A DNA stretch of 64,000 nucleotides from Chryseobacterium gotjawalense. GTDB taxonomy: Bacteria; Bacteroidota; Bacteroidia; Flavobacteriales; Weeksellaceae. How positions within the stretch are numbered: position 1 is the first letter of the stretch; each line of letters opens with the position of its first letter. The DNA lies in contig NZ_CP124855.1 of the NCBI RefSeq assembly GCF_030012525.1, positions 3,100,001 through 3,164,000 on the forward strand, in the 5' to 3' direction. Below the pieces are notes generated by a model, which did no database searches, was not told the origin of the DNA, and worked only from the letters and a program-made list of their open reading frames with translations. Of the stretch, positions 28,751 to 39,043 are shown in pieces. Made by a program: the position numbers and the translations under genes.

Positions 28751-28808
28751 CTGTCTATCCGTCTATTGTCTCTTAGTCTGCTGTCTCTTAGTCTATTGTC
28801 TCTCCCTC
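28751..28808. repeat. Short tandem GTCTATTGTCTCTTA-type repeat
   Basis: Overlapping copies of a word like GTCTATTGTCTCTTA fill the 105-base gap between the VWA and MoxR-type genes: GTCTATC, GTCTATTGTCTCTTAGTCT, GCTGTCTCTTAGTCT, ATTGTCTC. Simple-sequence slippage product; no promoter box seen in it. Confidence 0.7.
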
Positions 28809-28810
28809 TA

Positions 28811-29953
28811 TCAAATTCTCTTAATCCTGTTCCGCTCATAATCTTCAAAAATCATTTCTCCTAAACCGGAAAGACCTGTTAAGAAAGCTTTTCCCTGATT
28901 TTGAGCCGTAAAAGCATCCACGAATTTTCGCAGATAAGGATCCTGGGCGATCATAAAAGTGGTGATTGGGATTTTGAGTTTTCTGGCTTGTGCGGCTTTA
29001 TTGAGACATTGATCAACAATCATCTGATCGAGACCGTTGCTGTTCATGTAGAATTCGCCGTTTGGTAATTTAATGCAACTTGGTTTACCGTCGGTGATCA
29101 TGAAAATCTGCTTGTTGGTATTTCTTTTTCTCCGCAGGATATCCATTGCCAATTCCAGGCCGGCCACGGTATTGGTGTGATAAGGTCCGACCTGCAGATA
29201 GGGAAGGTCTTTGATTTTAATGGGCCACGCTTCATTTCCGAAAACGATAATATCAATGGAGTCTTTCGGATATTTTCTTTTGATTAATTCCACCAACGCC
29301 ATAGCGACTTTCTTTGCAGGCGTAATCCGGTCTTCGCCGTACAGAATCATAGAGTGGCTGATGTCGATCATCAATACGGTACTCATTTGTGCTTTGTGTT
29401 TTGTTTCTTCAACGATAAGGTCGTCTTCGGTTAAACGCAAATCTGAAATTCCATTATTGATCTGGGAATTTTTTAAACTTTCGGTCATATTGAGGGCTGA
29501 TAAATCATCGCCATATTGAAAGGAACGGTGTTCACCTTCGCGTTCATCACCTACGCCCGCTTTTTTGGTGCTGTGATTTCCGATACCGCTTTTTTTGAGC
29601 TTTCCAAAAATCTGATCCAAAGCGAATTGCCTTAAAGCTGCTTCCAGTTTGGCAGTCAGTATGTTTTTGCCTTTGCCGGTTCCGGTGTTGCCATCTTTGT
29701 CCTCTTTTTCTTCCTTGATATAACCGCGCTTTTTCAGATCTTCTTCAAAATCTGCGAGCGTATATTCATCGGTAAAAATATCGTATTCTTTATCGAGCAT
29801 GTCGAGCCATTCAAAAGCTTCTTCGATATCGCCCGAGGTGTGGGTCAGCAAATCTTTAAAAACATCAAAAACCCGGTCAAAATGGGAGATTTCTTTCGGA
29901 GTATGTTTGGTGAAGATAAATCCTCTGCCGAAATTTAATTCTTTATCTGTCAT
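28811..29953 (-). CDS. VWA domain protein, partner of the MoxR-type ATPase
   Basis: Von Willebrand A protein of 380 residues without signal peptide or membrane helix, thus cytoplasmic. The VWA domain begins about residue 190; the metal-ion-dependent adhesion site is complete: VLMIDISHSMILYG (D-x-S-x-S), the Thr in PYHTNTVAGLELAMD, and the Asp in FMITDGKPSCIK. Residues 1-185 are a charged helical region with a linker rich in Lys/Asp/Glu (KKRGYIKEEKEDKDG). It is the first gene of a two-gene unit with the MoxR-type ATPase, the classic MoxR-VWA pairing, in which VWA binds the client protein through Mg2+. Confidence 0.88.
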   Translation of the reverse strand: MTDKELNFGRGFIFTKHTPKEISHFDRVFDVFKDLLTHTSGDIEEAFEWLDMLDKEYDIFTDEYTLADFEEDLKKRGYIKEEKEDKDGNTGTGKGKNILTAKLEAALRQFALDQIFGKLKKSGIGNHSTKKAGVGDEREGEHRSFQYGDDLSALNMTESLKNSQINNGISDLRLTEDDLIVEETKHKAQMSTVLMIDISHSMILYGEDRITPAKKVAMALVELIKRKYPKDSIDIIVFGNEAWPIKIKDLPYLQVGPYHTNTVAGLELAMDILRRKRNTNKQIFMITDGKPSCIKLPNGEFYMNSNGLDQMIVDQCLNKAAQARKLKIPITTFMIAQDPYLRKFVDAFTAQNQGKAFLTGLSGLGEMIFEDYERNRIKRI

Positions 29954-30522
29954 TTTCTTTTCACATTAAGTGCACACAAGATATAGAAATATCGTTCCAA
30001 TAGACCATCTGAAAAATAGAAAATAGTAATCATGGTGATATAGACTTCATGTAGCTGATGAAAGCTACTTTCTGTCTTTGATTAAAGGATGTTTAATAAA
30101 AGCCTCCCCGGAGTGAGGAAAGTGGTTTTGTTATAGAGCCTTGGGAATGGAAATACAGCAGCGCAAGAAACTACTGTGATGATTATCAGGAGATTTTAGA
30201 AATTGATGTAAATTTGTAATTATTATGGGTACGAGCGAGACGCTCGCACCAGCGTGGGGAAATAGACCGAAAAACTTAGGAAAATACCGAAGATTGATAG
30301 CCTAAACTTCAACTGCAAAATCTGAAGTTGTATCCTTCTTTCAAGATTATTATTTATATTTGTAAGTGATATAATGATTTATTGATTTTTGTCGTTCTCC
30401 CGACAAGTCACGTTCCACTCTCCAAGTGCGATACTCCATAGCGAGTCCATAGCAACTCCACAGCCACACCAGTGATTTTATAGTTAAGCCATTAACCTAC
30501 AGTATATTATTTGAAGATTTAG
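29954..30522. other. Gene-poor stretch with small palindrome
   Basis: 569 bases with no supported gene. It holds the palindrome at 30229-30256 and, from about 30390 to 30480, a more GC-rich piece unlike the flanks. Together with the gene fragment that follows, it looks like a graveyard of past insertions. Confidence 0.5.
30229..30256. repeat. REP-like palindrome (GCGAG-ACG-CTCGC)
   Basis: GCGAG (30235-30239) and CTCGC (30243-30247) face each other over three bases, inside a GC-rich island in AT-rich surroundings. Shape and composition resemble repetitive extragenic palindromes; only one copy was seen in this window. Confidence 0.45.
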
Positions 30523-30795
30523 GTACTCTGTAAGGTTAAGGATCCCTATCTATATCCTAAACTAATAACCAGGATTGGCAAGTATTTCAAAAAAAACGGT
30601 ATTCTGATCGGACCTTTAGGGAATCTGGTATTCGTCAGCAGCGAATCCCACATTTACGTCCCAAATATTCCCCGCTTAAACAAACCCCAAAAACAAAAGC
30701 AGCTGAGGGCATTCGGCATTACAAGTGCACAGGACAAACTGTTCCGCGAAGCGCTCATGCATCAGTTCCCCCTGGTCTGGGCGCAAAGTCATTAA
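30523..30795 (+). pseudogene. Orphan C-terminal gene fragment, unknown family
   Basis: An open stretch of 90 codons with no start codon, bounded by an in-frame TAG at 30520 and ending in TAA at 30793-30795. It reads for example DPYLYPKLITRIGKYFKKNG, ILIGPLGNLVFVSSESHI, VPNIPRLNKPQKQKQLRAF and DKLFREALMHQFPLVWAQSH. Codon usage and amino-acid composition look like true coding sequence, with higher GC than around. I do not recognise the family. Probably the remaining 3' part of a gene whose front was lost. Confidence 0.6.
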
Positions 30796-30822
30796 GTTAG
30801 TGTGTTAAAACTATCAGATTGC

Positions 30823-31332
30823 CTATTTTATCTTCTTACTTTTACCTTCGATATAGGTCATGAACTGTACTCCGTCCTGCGAGATTTCAAATTTGGTATT
30901 GATGTTTTCAGGATCAAGCAAAGTATAAGTCAGCCGGAAAACAGGAACATTTGGAATTTTGTCACTGGTCATGACGATCGATTTACCGGCGTACGAGATG
31001 GAATAATGAATGGTGTGTCCCTCGTTGTCAAAGTAGACTGCTTTGGATGGATTTCCGCCAATGTCGCGGTAGATGAACATCAGGTCATCGTGTATGATCA
31101 GCGGTTTATCTGCGGTGGCCGGATATTCGGAATGGCTCTTTCTTTCAATGATATTATGATCAAGATTGTAGGCAAAGGAGAAAGTGCCGCCACCTTGCCC
31201 CGGTTGTCCGCTGCCTTCGCCTTTCCATTCACCGATTAACCAGTTCCATTGGTCCCAGGTTTTGCTTTGCTGCCCGAAGCAGAAAATCGTCAGTGTGAAA
31301 AAAAGGGTTGTGAAAAGTAACTTTATTTTCAT
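30823..31332 (-). CDS. Exported DUF1579-like/calycin-fold protein
   Basis: Predicted exported protein of 169 residues. A signal peptide is present (MKIKLLFTTLFFTLTIFCFG, cut before QQSK). The mature part starts WDQWNWLIGEWKGEGSG, the pattern of the DUF1579/THAP4-like beta-barrel group (W-x-x-G-x-W-x-G), followed by alternating strands such as DLMFIYRDIGGN and RLTYTLLDPENI. Such barrels bind small hydrophobic molecules or haem, but no ligand can be named. Two nt separate its stop side from the next upstream gene (31335-31559) on the same strand, so they form one transcript. Confidence 0.7.
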   Translation of the reverse strand: MKIKLLFTTLFFTLTIFCFGQQSKTWDQWNWLIGEWKGEGSGQPGQGGGTFSFAYNLDHNIIERKSHSEYPATADKPLIIHDDLMFIYRDIGGNPSKAVYFDNEGHTIHYSISYAGKSIVMTSDKIPNVPVFRLTYTLLDPENINTKFEISQDGVQFMTYIEGKSKKIK

Positions 31333-31334
31333 TA

Positions 31335-31559
31335 CTAAACTGTTTTTAAAGTTTTTTGATTATTTCTAAGCATTAAAACCGCTTTTCCGGCTCTCGTGTG
31401 CCTCGTTGCTTCCTGTTTTGCGGAACCCACCCAGTCGCAATAGCCCTGTTGGTAGGAGTCGGATAATGTTTCAAAAAAGTCTTTTGCTTTTTGGTCACTT
31501 TCAATCAATGACTGAAGTTCCGCCGGGATTCCTTCGATGTGTTCTCCTCTTTTTAACAT
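31335..31559 (-). CDS. YdeI/OmpD-associated family small protein
   Basis: A 74-residue stand-alone version of the YdeI/OmpD-associated (bacteriocin-protection-like) domain: IPAELQSLIESDQKAKDFFE, then YQQGYCDWVGSAKQEATRHT and RAGKAVLMLRNN. In the larger YdeI proteins this helical piece forms the C-terminus; here it occurs alone, which is common in Bacteroidota. No signal peptide. First gene of a two-gene unit with the exported protein 2 nt below it. Role unproven. Confidence 0.78.
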   Translation of the reverse strand: MLKRGEHIEGIPAELQSLIESDQKAKDFFETLSDSYQQGYCDWVGSAKQEATRHTRAGKAVLMLRNNQKTLKTV

Positions 31560-31728
31560 ATTATTTTGGTTTGTATTTTAAGTTTACCACTAAGTCTCAA
31601 ATATACCCATAACCTTCATTTATAATGAAAAATAGCTTCAAGATCTTCTATAAAGAGAAATTGATTGGCAATACCATTTTTATCCGGAATAAAAAGTATC
31701 GGGAAGCGGAAACTTTATTGCGTGATCC

Positions 31729-32790
31729 CTAGTCGGCAAAATTAACAATCTTACCTTCTTTCGAACTTTCCAAAGCAGCTTCAATGATTTTCATGTTCTG
31801 AATAATTTCCGATCCCGGCGAAGGTAACGGGTATCCAAAAACAATATGTCCGTAAATTTCCTGATAATAATTCATGTAATTCCCCGGTTCACTGGAAGTG
31901 AGAATTCTTTCTGAACCGGAGTTTTCTTTTAAATAATTGAGAATTCCGTCGGGGTTATTTAATGGTTTCATCCAGTCTTCACTGAAAGTGGGAATGGCTC
32001 CGGAAACCAATTCGTTTTCCTGATCATCGGTTCTTTCCTGTAAAAAACTTCCTTTATCGCTGTGAAGAATATAGGCGTAATGTGCTTCTTTACTGAAAAC
32101 TGAAGATTTCAACCGGACGCGTAAATTATTTTTAAAGTAGAGCAGGATTTCAAAATAATCATTTGCAAAAGCTGAACCTTTCATCGAAAATACATCGGCA
32201 AACAGTTTTTCGGGAAAGCCAAAAAGTTGTGTCGCCTGATCGATGAGATGAGATCCCAAGTCATGCAGCGCACCGGAACCTTTTAACTGCGGATTTTCTT
32301 TATGCTCTTTTGCGCTGGGTTCAGTTCGGAACCGGTCGAACCGGATTTCAACTTCTTTGATATTTCCTAATTTTCCTTCATTTAAAACTTTTTGAACCTG
32401 AAGATAATCGCGGTCAAATCTGCGGTTTTGATAAACACTGAGAAAAAGGTTTTTTTCTGCCGCCAGCTTCACCAGTTCTTCGGCTTCGGAAACATCCACC
32501 GTAAAAGGTTTTTCTACAATGACATGTTTCCCGGCTTCCAAAGCCATTTTCGCATAGTCAAAATGAGTCTGAACCGGCGTGTTGACAACGACCAATTCGA
32601 TATCTGCGTGCTGAAGCATTTCTTCGACGGATCTGTAAATAACGGTTTCAGGATATCTGGACTTTGATTCTTGTTTCGATCTTTCTACGACCGCATTCAT
32701 AAAAAATCCCGGATGTTCCTTTAAAAAAGGGGCATGAAAAACTTTTCCGCTCATTCCAAAGGCACAAAGGCCGACTTTTACCAGTTGCAT
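31729..32790 (-). CDS. Gfo/Idh/MocA family oxidoreductase
   Basis: NAD(P)-dependent dehydrogenase acting on sugars or related compounds, 353 residues from the ATG at 32790 (MQLVKVGLCAFGMSG; an in-frame ATG at 32898 adds 36 residues not found in the family). The Rossmann domain shows VGLCAFGMSGKVFHAPFL and the catalytic-lysine motif KHVIVEKPFTVD (E-K-P). The C-terminal domain carries GSGALHDLGSHLIDQATQLF, with the histidine of G-x-x-D-x-G-x-H. It resembles the YdgJ/YhhX group. Substrate not predictable. The stop overlaps a palindromic CTAG. Confidence 0.9.
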   Translation of the reverse strand: MQLVKVGLCAFGMSGKVFHAPFLKEHPGFFMNAVVERSKQESKSRYPETVIYRSVEEMLQHADIELVVVNTPVQTHFDYAKMALEAGKHVIVEKPFTVDVSEAEELVKLAAEKNLFLSVYQNRRFDRDYLQVQKVLNEGKLGNIKEVEIRFDRFRTEPSAKEHKENPQLKGSGALHDLGSHLIDQATQLFGFPEKLFADVFSMKGSAFANDYFEILLYFKNNLRVRLKSSVFSKEAHYAYILHSDKGSFLQERTDDQENELVSGAIPTFSEDWMKPLNNPDGILNYLKENSGSERILTSSEPGNYMNYYQEIYGHIVFGYPLPSPGSEIIQNMKIIEAALESSKEGKIVNFAD

Positions 32791-33126
32791 AGTTCTTAAT
32801 TTTAACAAATATATTGATAAAAAATATTCTTTAGACCGTTGCTGATATTGAAATGTATGTAAGACTAAAAAATTTAATGATCGTAAAACTTTAAACAAAA
32901 ATACCCCTCAGAAAACTTCATAAAGACTTTGCCGGATAAAATCTGACATTCGACGAAGTTGAACTCCTTTGCGCTTAAAAAAGCATTAAAAAAAGGGTGT
33001 TAGTCGAAAGAAATATTTGCGTCCTTGCGTTAAAAACTATAGTGCTAATGAAAACGGATATCCATTTTTTTAAACAAAAAAATACCCCTCAGAAATACTG
33101 AAGAGTACAATTTGATGTGCGTTTTT

Positions 33127-34860
<1,734 letters not shown>

Positions 34861-35330
34861 ATTTTAAACATTAAGAAATTAAGAATCATTAAGAAAATGC
34901 TGCTTCTGTCAGTCATAGTAAATATCTTAATCTCCCTTAATTCCTTAATGGTAAAAATTTACCATTCACTTCATCAAGGCATTTTTAATAAAAAACCCTA
35001 TGGCTTCAACTTAAAGTTCATCATAATCTCAATCTGTGAAATCCGTGTGATTTTCATTTAAAAGATTTATTTTAAACATTAAGGAATTAAGAATCATTAA
35101 GAAAATGCTGCTTCCGTCGGTCATAGTAAATATCTTAATCTCCCTTAATTCCTTAATGGTAAAAATTAACCATTCACTTCCTCAAAGTATTTTTAATAAA
35201 AAACCCTATGGCTTCAACTTAAAGTTTATCATAATCTCAAACTGGAAAATCCGTCATATTTTCATTTAAAAGATTTATTTTAAACATTAAGGAATTAAGA
35301 ATCATTAAGGAAATTCTCCTTCTACATTCG
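34861..35330. repeat. 208-bp tandem repeat, two full units plus a partial third
   Basis: Unit 1 34861-35068, unit 2 35069-35276, partial unit 3 from 35277 to about 35315. Each opens with ATTTTAAACATTAAG, contains TTAATCTCCCTTAATTCC and TGGCTTCAACTTAAAGTT and ends CATTTAAAAGATTT. The units differ at scattered single bases, so the duplication is not recent. The TTAAGG words recur at about 3.5-3.7 kb and 45 kb. An open frame at 34702-35061 crosses the repeat but has no protein-like character. Confidence 0.9.
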
Positions 35331-35442
35331 CATGAAACGTTCATCTTTTTATAAATTCCCGCTGTCAGCCTAAAAGTTTTGCCGATACTGTAACTTTCCC
35401 TGAAAATAAACTACTTATTCACCAAAGAAATAATAAAAAATT

Positions 35443-36756
35443 ATGATAAAAAAATCTTTTTCAGCTTTTGGCCTTCTTCTTTTGGGAGTGGTGTCACAGG
35501 CTCAGGAAATTAAATTTGAGGAATATGATTTGCCAAACGGCATGCATGTGATTCTGCATCAGGACAATAAGGCGCCTGTTGTTACCACTGCGGTGATGTA
35601 TCACGTAGGTGCAAAAGACGAAATCGAGAACAGAACCGGTTTTGCTCACTTTTTCGAGCATTTGCTTTTTGAAGGAACGCCCAACATCAAACGGGGTGAA
35701 TGGATGAAAATTGTAGGGGCCAATGGTGGATCCAATAATGCGAATACCACCGATGACCGGACGTATTACTACGAAACGTTCCCCTCTAATAATTTACAGC
35801 TCGGTTTGTGGATGGAATCTGAGCGTCTGAGACATCCGGTAATTAACCAGATTGGCGTGGATACTCAAAACGAAGTGGTGAAAGAAGAGAAAAGAATGCG
35901 CGTTGATAATCAGCCTTACGGGAATATTATGAAGGCCATTAAAATTGGTTTGTTTAAAAAACACCCGTACAAAAACACGACCATCGGCGAAATGGAAGAT
36001 CTGGATTCCGCGAAACTGGAAGAGTTTTTGACTTTCTTTAAAAAATATTACGTTCCGAATAACGCAACTTTGGTGGTCGCAGGAGATTTTCAGCCGGCGG
36101 AAACCAGAAAGCTGATCGATACTTATTTTGCAGGCATTCCGAAAGGAGCACCAATTGTAAGAAATTTACCTAAAGAAGATCCGATTACCAAAGAAACGGT
36201 GATGACTTATACTGATCCTAATATTCAGTTGCCGGCTTATCTTTATACGTACAGAACGCCAAGTGATAAAACACGCGATTCTAAAGTTTTAGACATGGTT
36301 TCTTCTTATTTGAGTAATGGGAAATCTTCTGTTCTGTATAAAAAACTGGTTGATCAGGATAAAAAAGCACTTCAGGTTCAGGCCATTAATTTAGGAGAAG
36401 AGGATTACAGCGTATTTGCATTCTTTGCGATTCCGTTGGGAACAACTACAGAAGCTGCTTTACGGACAGATATCGATGCTGAGGTGAAAAAGCTTCAGAC
36501 GACTTTAATCAGTGAAGAAGATTTTCAGAAACTTCAAAACCAATTTGAAAATCAGTTCGTGAATGCCAATTCAAGCATTCAGGGAATTGCGAGTTCTTTG
36601 GCGACGTATCATGTTTTACAGGGCGATACCAATTTAATCAATAAGGAAATTGAAATCTACCGAAACATAACGCGGGAAGACATCCGCGAGGTTGCCAAGA
36701 AATACCTGAACAGCAACCAAAGAGTTATTATTAATTATTTACCGGAAAAAAAATAA
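35443..36756 (+). CDS. M16 zinc metalloprotease (active subunit)
   Basis: Exported pitrilysin-like peptidase, 437 residues. Signal peptide MIKKSFSAFGLLLLGVVSQA. The inverted zinc motif H-x-x-E-H is at residues 69-73 (HFFEH in GFAHFFEHLLFEGTP), and the third ligand glutamate is supplied by the NEVVKEEKRMR helix about 75 residues on. A second, catalytically silent M16 half fills residues 200-430. Pairs with the next gene, 6 nt downstream, which lacks the zinc motif; M16B enzymes act as heterodimers of active and inactive chains. Degrades peptides in the periplasm, likely. Confidence 0.93.
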   Translation: MIKKSFSAFGLLLLGVVSQAQEIKFEEYDLPNGMHVILHQDNKAPVVTTAVMYHVGAKDEIENRTGFAHFFEHLLFEGTPNIKRGEWMKIVGANGGSNNANTTDDRTYYYETFPSNNLQLGLWMESERLRHPVINQIGVDTQNEVVKEEKRMRVDNQPYGNIMKAIKIGLFKKHPYKNTTIGEMEDLDSAKLEEFLTFFKKYYVPNNATLVVAGDFQPAETRKLIDTYFAGIPKGAPIVRNLPKEDPITKETVMTYTDPNIQLPAYLYTYRTPSDKTRDSKVLDMVSSYLSNGKSSVLYKKLVDQDKKALQVQAINLGEEDYSVFAFFAIPLGTTTEAALRTDIDAEVKKLQTTLISEEDFQKLQNQFENQFVNANSSIQGIASSLATYHVLQGDTNLINKEIEIYRNITREDIREVAKKYLNSNQRVIINYLPEKK

Positions 36757-36762
36757 CCGAAA

Positions 36763-38811
36763 ATGAAAAAATCATTATATAGTATTGCCGCCGTATTTTT
36801 TGTTTCTGGCTTGATCAGTGCACAGGTTATCGACCTTAACCAAATGCCGAAACCGGGACCTACGCCGACTGTAAATATCGCCACGCCCCAAACCTTTAAA
36901 CTGAAAAACGGTTTAACCGTAATGGTTGTAGAAGATCATAAACTTCCGCGGGTAAACACCACCCTGACTTTTGACCATCCGCCAATGGTGGAAGGAAACA
37001 AAGCTGGAGTAAGTGATATTATGGCGGATCTTTTGGGCAGCGGAACTTCGAAAATATCGAAAGACGAGTTTAATAAAAAAGTAGATTTCCTGGGAGCTTC
37101 CATTAATTACCGGGCAAATGGCGCCAGTGCCAACACGCTTTCAAAATACTACCCGGAAATTTTAAATCTCTTCGCTGCTGGAATTACCGATGCCAAATTC
37201 TCGAATGAGGAATTGAGTAAATCTAAAGAAAGAGGAATTGCAGGATTGAAATCGAGTGAGTTAAGTGCACAGGTGATTGGCAAGCGAGTTTTCGATGTTT
37301 TAACCTATGGCAAAAATACCGCTTTAGGGGAATACGAAACGGAACAGACTTTAAATGCTATTACTTTGGCTGACGTTCAGGATATGTACAAAAAATCGTA
37401 CGCACCCAATACCGGTTATCTAGTGGTCATCGGTGATGTGAAGTACAGCGAGGTGAAGAAAATGATTGAGAATGCTTTTGAAGGCTGGAAAAAATCAGAT
37501 TATAAATATCCTTCATTACCGAAATTCTCTAATGTTGCGAAAACCGAAATCGATGTGGTAGATGTTCCTACGGCGGCGCAGTCTGTGATAATGTTAGGTG
37601 ACCTTCATAATTTAAAAATGAAAGATCCTCAATATTTTGCAGCAACCACGGCGAATTATATTTTAGGAGGCGGAAGTCTGGAAACCCGTGTGAACATGAA
37701 CCTTCGCGAGAAAAACGGATTTACTTACGGCGCTTATACCTCTCTGGACGTTTCGAAATATGATTCCAGTTTTGGCGGAACTGCCAATGTTCGTGGTGAA
37801 GTTACCGACAAAGCGATCAAAGAGTTCATGACCGAAATTAAGGGAATAAAAACCATTCAACCAGAAGAACTGCATAACGCAAAAGAAAAACTCAAAGGCA
37901 GTTTCATTCTGTCTCTGGAAAGACCTGAAACAGTTGCGCGGTTTGCATTGAATTTAATTACCCAGGATTTACCAAAAGATTTCTATTCCAATTATCTGAA
38001 ATCGGTGGATGCTCTGACGGTTGATCAGGTACAGAAAGCTTCTGATTCTTTTATCAAACCCAATAATATGAGAATATTTATAGCGGGAAAAACCAGTCAG
38101 TTTGCCGGGCAGTTAGATGCTTTGGGTTATCCGGTAAAGTATTTTGATAACTATGGAAATCCTGTGGCCAAACCTGAAGTAAAGAAAGCTGATGCCAGTG
38201 TCACTCTAGCCAGCGTTGCCGATAAATACATTGCAGCCATCGGTGGAAAAGACAAAGTTTCGAAGATTACCTCGATCACTTCTGTAGCGACCACGAAAAT
38301 GCAGGGAATGGAACTGGGTATTAAAAATACACAGGCAAGTGGTGGAAAAGTAAATATGGAAGTTTCGATGATGGGGAATACCATTCAGAAAATGACTTAC
38401 GACGGTACCAAAGGTTCGATGACCGCACAGGGAAATAAAATGGATATGCCCGCAGAAATGCAGGAAGCGTATGCCAAAGAAAAAAACCTTTTCCCGGAAT
38501 TAGCTTTTGCAACTTCTAAAGAGTACACGCTCGGAGGCATCGAAAAAATTGAAGGTGCGGATGCCTACGCCGTAAAGTCTGGCAATACCACCTATTACTA
38601 TGACGTGAAAACCGGCTTGAAAGTAGGTGAAATTAAAAAGCAGAAAATGCAGGGTCAGGAAATTGAAGTTCCCAGTTACTATTCCAATTATAAGGAAGTT
38701 GACGGAATTAAATTACCGTTTACCATCAAAGTAAACCAAATGGGACAGGACATGCAGTTGGATGTACAGTCTTACGAATTAAACAAAGCGACCGCAGAGG
38801 ATTTTAAATAA
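36763..38811 (+). CDS. M16-family inactive partner subunit with C-terminal extension
   Basis: Exported 682-residue protein. Residues about 35-460 are two M16 halves without H-x-x-E-H (the place reads SDIMADLLGSGTS), but the substrate-binding R/Y pair is kept in NMNLREKNGFTYGAYTSL, typical for the non-catalytic chain of M16B heterodimers. Residues about 475-682 are an added domain beginning VADKYIAAIGGKDKVSKI, similar to outer-membrane lipoprotein-sorting-like domains found at the end of several Bacteroidota peptidases. Signal peptide MKKSLYSIAAVFFVSGLISA. Same operon as the active subunit, 6 nt apart; strong terminator after it. Confidence 0.9.
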   Translation: MKKSLYSIAAVFFVSGLISAQVIDLNQMPKPGPTPTVNIATPQTFKLKNGLTVMVVEDHKLPRVNTTLTFDHPPMVEGNKAGVSDIMADLLGSGTSKISKDEFNKKVDFLGASINYRANGASANTLSKYYPEILNLFAAGITDAKFSNEELSKSKERGIAGLKSSELSAQVIGKRVFDVLTYGKNTALGEYETEQTLNAITLADVQDMYKKSYAPNTGYLVVIGDVKYSEVKKMIENAFEGWKKSDYKYPSLPKFSNVAKTEIDVVDVPTAAQSVIMLGDLHNLKMKDPQYFAATTANYILGGGSLETRVNMNLREKNGFTYGAYTSLDVSKYDSSFGGTANVRGEVTDKAIKEFMTEIKGIKTIQPEELHNAKEKLKGSFILSLERPETVARFALNLITQDLPKDFYSNYLKSVDALTVDQVQKASDSFIKPNNMRIFIAGKTSQFAGQLDALGYPVKYFDNYGNPVAKPEVKKADASVTLASVADKYIAAIGGKDKVSKITSITSVATTKMQGMELGIKNTQASGGKVNMEVSMMGNTIQKMTYDGTKGSMTAQGNKMDMPAEMQEAYAKEKNLFPELAFATSKEYTLGGIEKIEGADAYAVKSGNTTYYYDVKTGLKVGEIKKQKMQGQEIEVPSYYSNYKEVDGIKLPFTIKVNQMGQDMQLDVQSYELNKATAEDFK

Positions 38812-38835
38812 ACTTTTCTGTTTGAATAATTGATC

Positions 38836-38862
38836 AACGGCACTGAAAGGTGCCGTTTTTTT
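38836..38862 (+). terminator. Rho-independent terminator after M16 operon
   Basis: Stem AACGGCAC (38836-38843) and GTGCCGTT (38850-38857), 6-nt loop, then a T run. 25 nt after the stop. Confidence 0.9.
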
Positions 38863-39043
38863 TGTTTAAAGGATCTTGGAAATAGAAGGTTTATAAAATT
38901 ATCTTTTTACATTAATTTATTAAAAATCAGATGACTGTAGAGCGATTATCTTTTTTAGGTAAATGTTTGGATATGATTTTATTTAAAAGGATTCAGATCA
39001 AATGAAAGGCTGAAGATAACCGGCTATTGTGCATTTTTTTTGT

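Noticed and set aside
30380..30480. Possible tRNA or RNA gene in the GC-rich piece
   Set aside because: No cloverleaf or T-loop word could be laid out.
31625..31732. Small plus-strand frame of 35 codons (MKNSFKIFYKEKLIGN...)
   Set aside because: Has ATG and TAG but no promoter, family or conservation evidence; ends at the palindromic stop shared with the oxidoreductase gene.
32891..33094. Repeat of the word AATACCCCTCAGAAA (two copies about 180 bases apart)
   Set aside because: Only 15-17 bases shared, no inverted ends and no further copies seen; probably two similar terminator-like tails.
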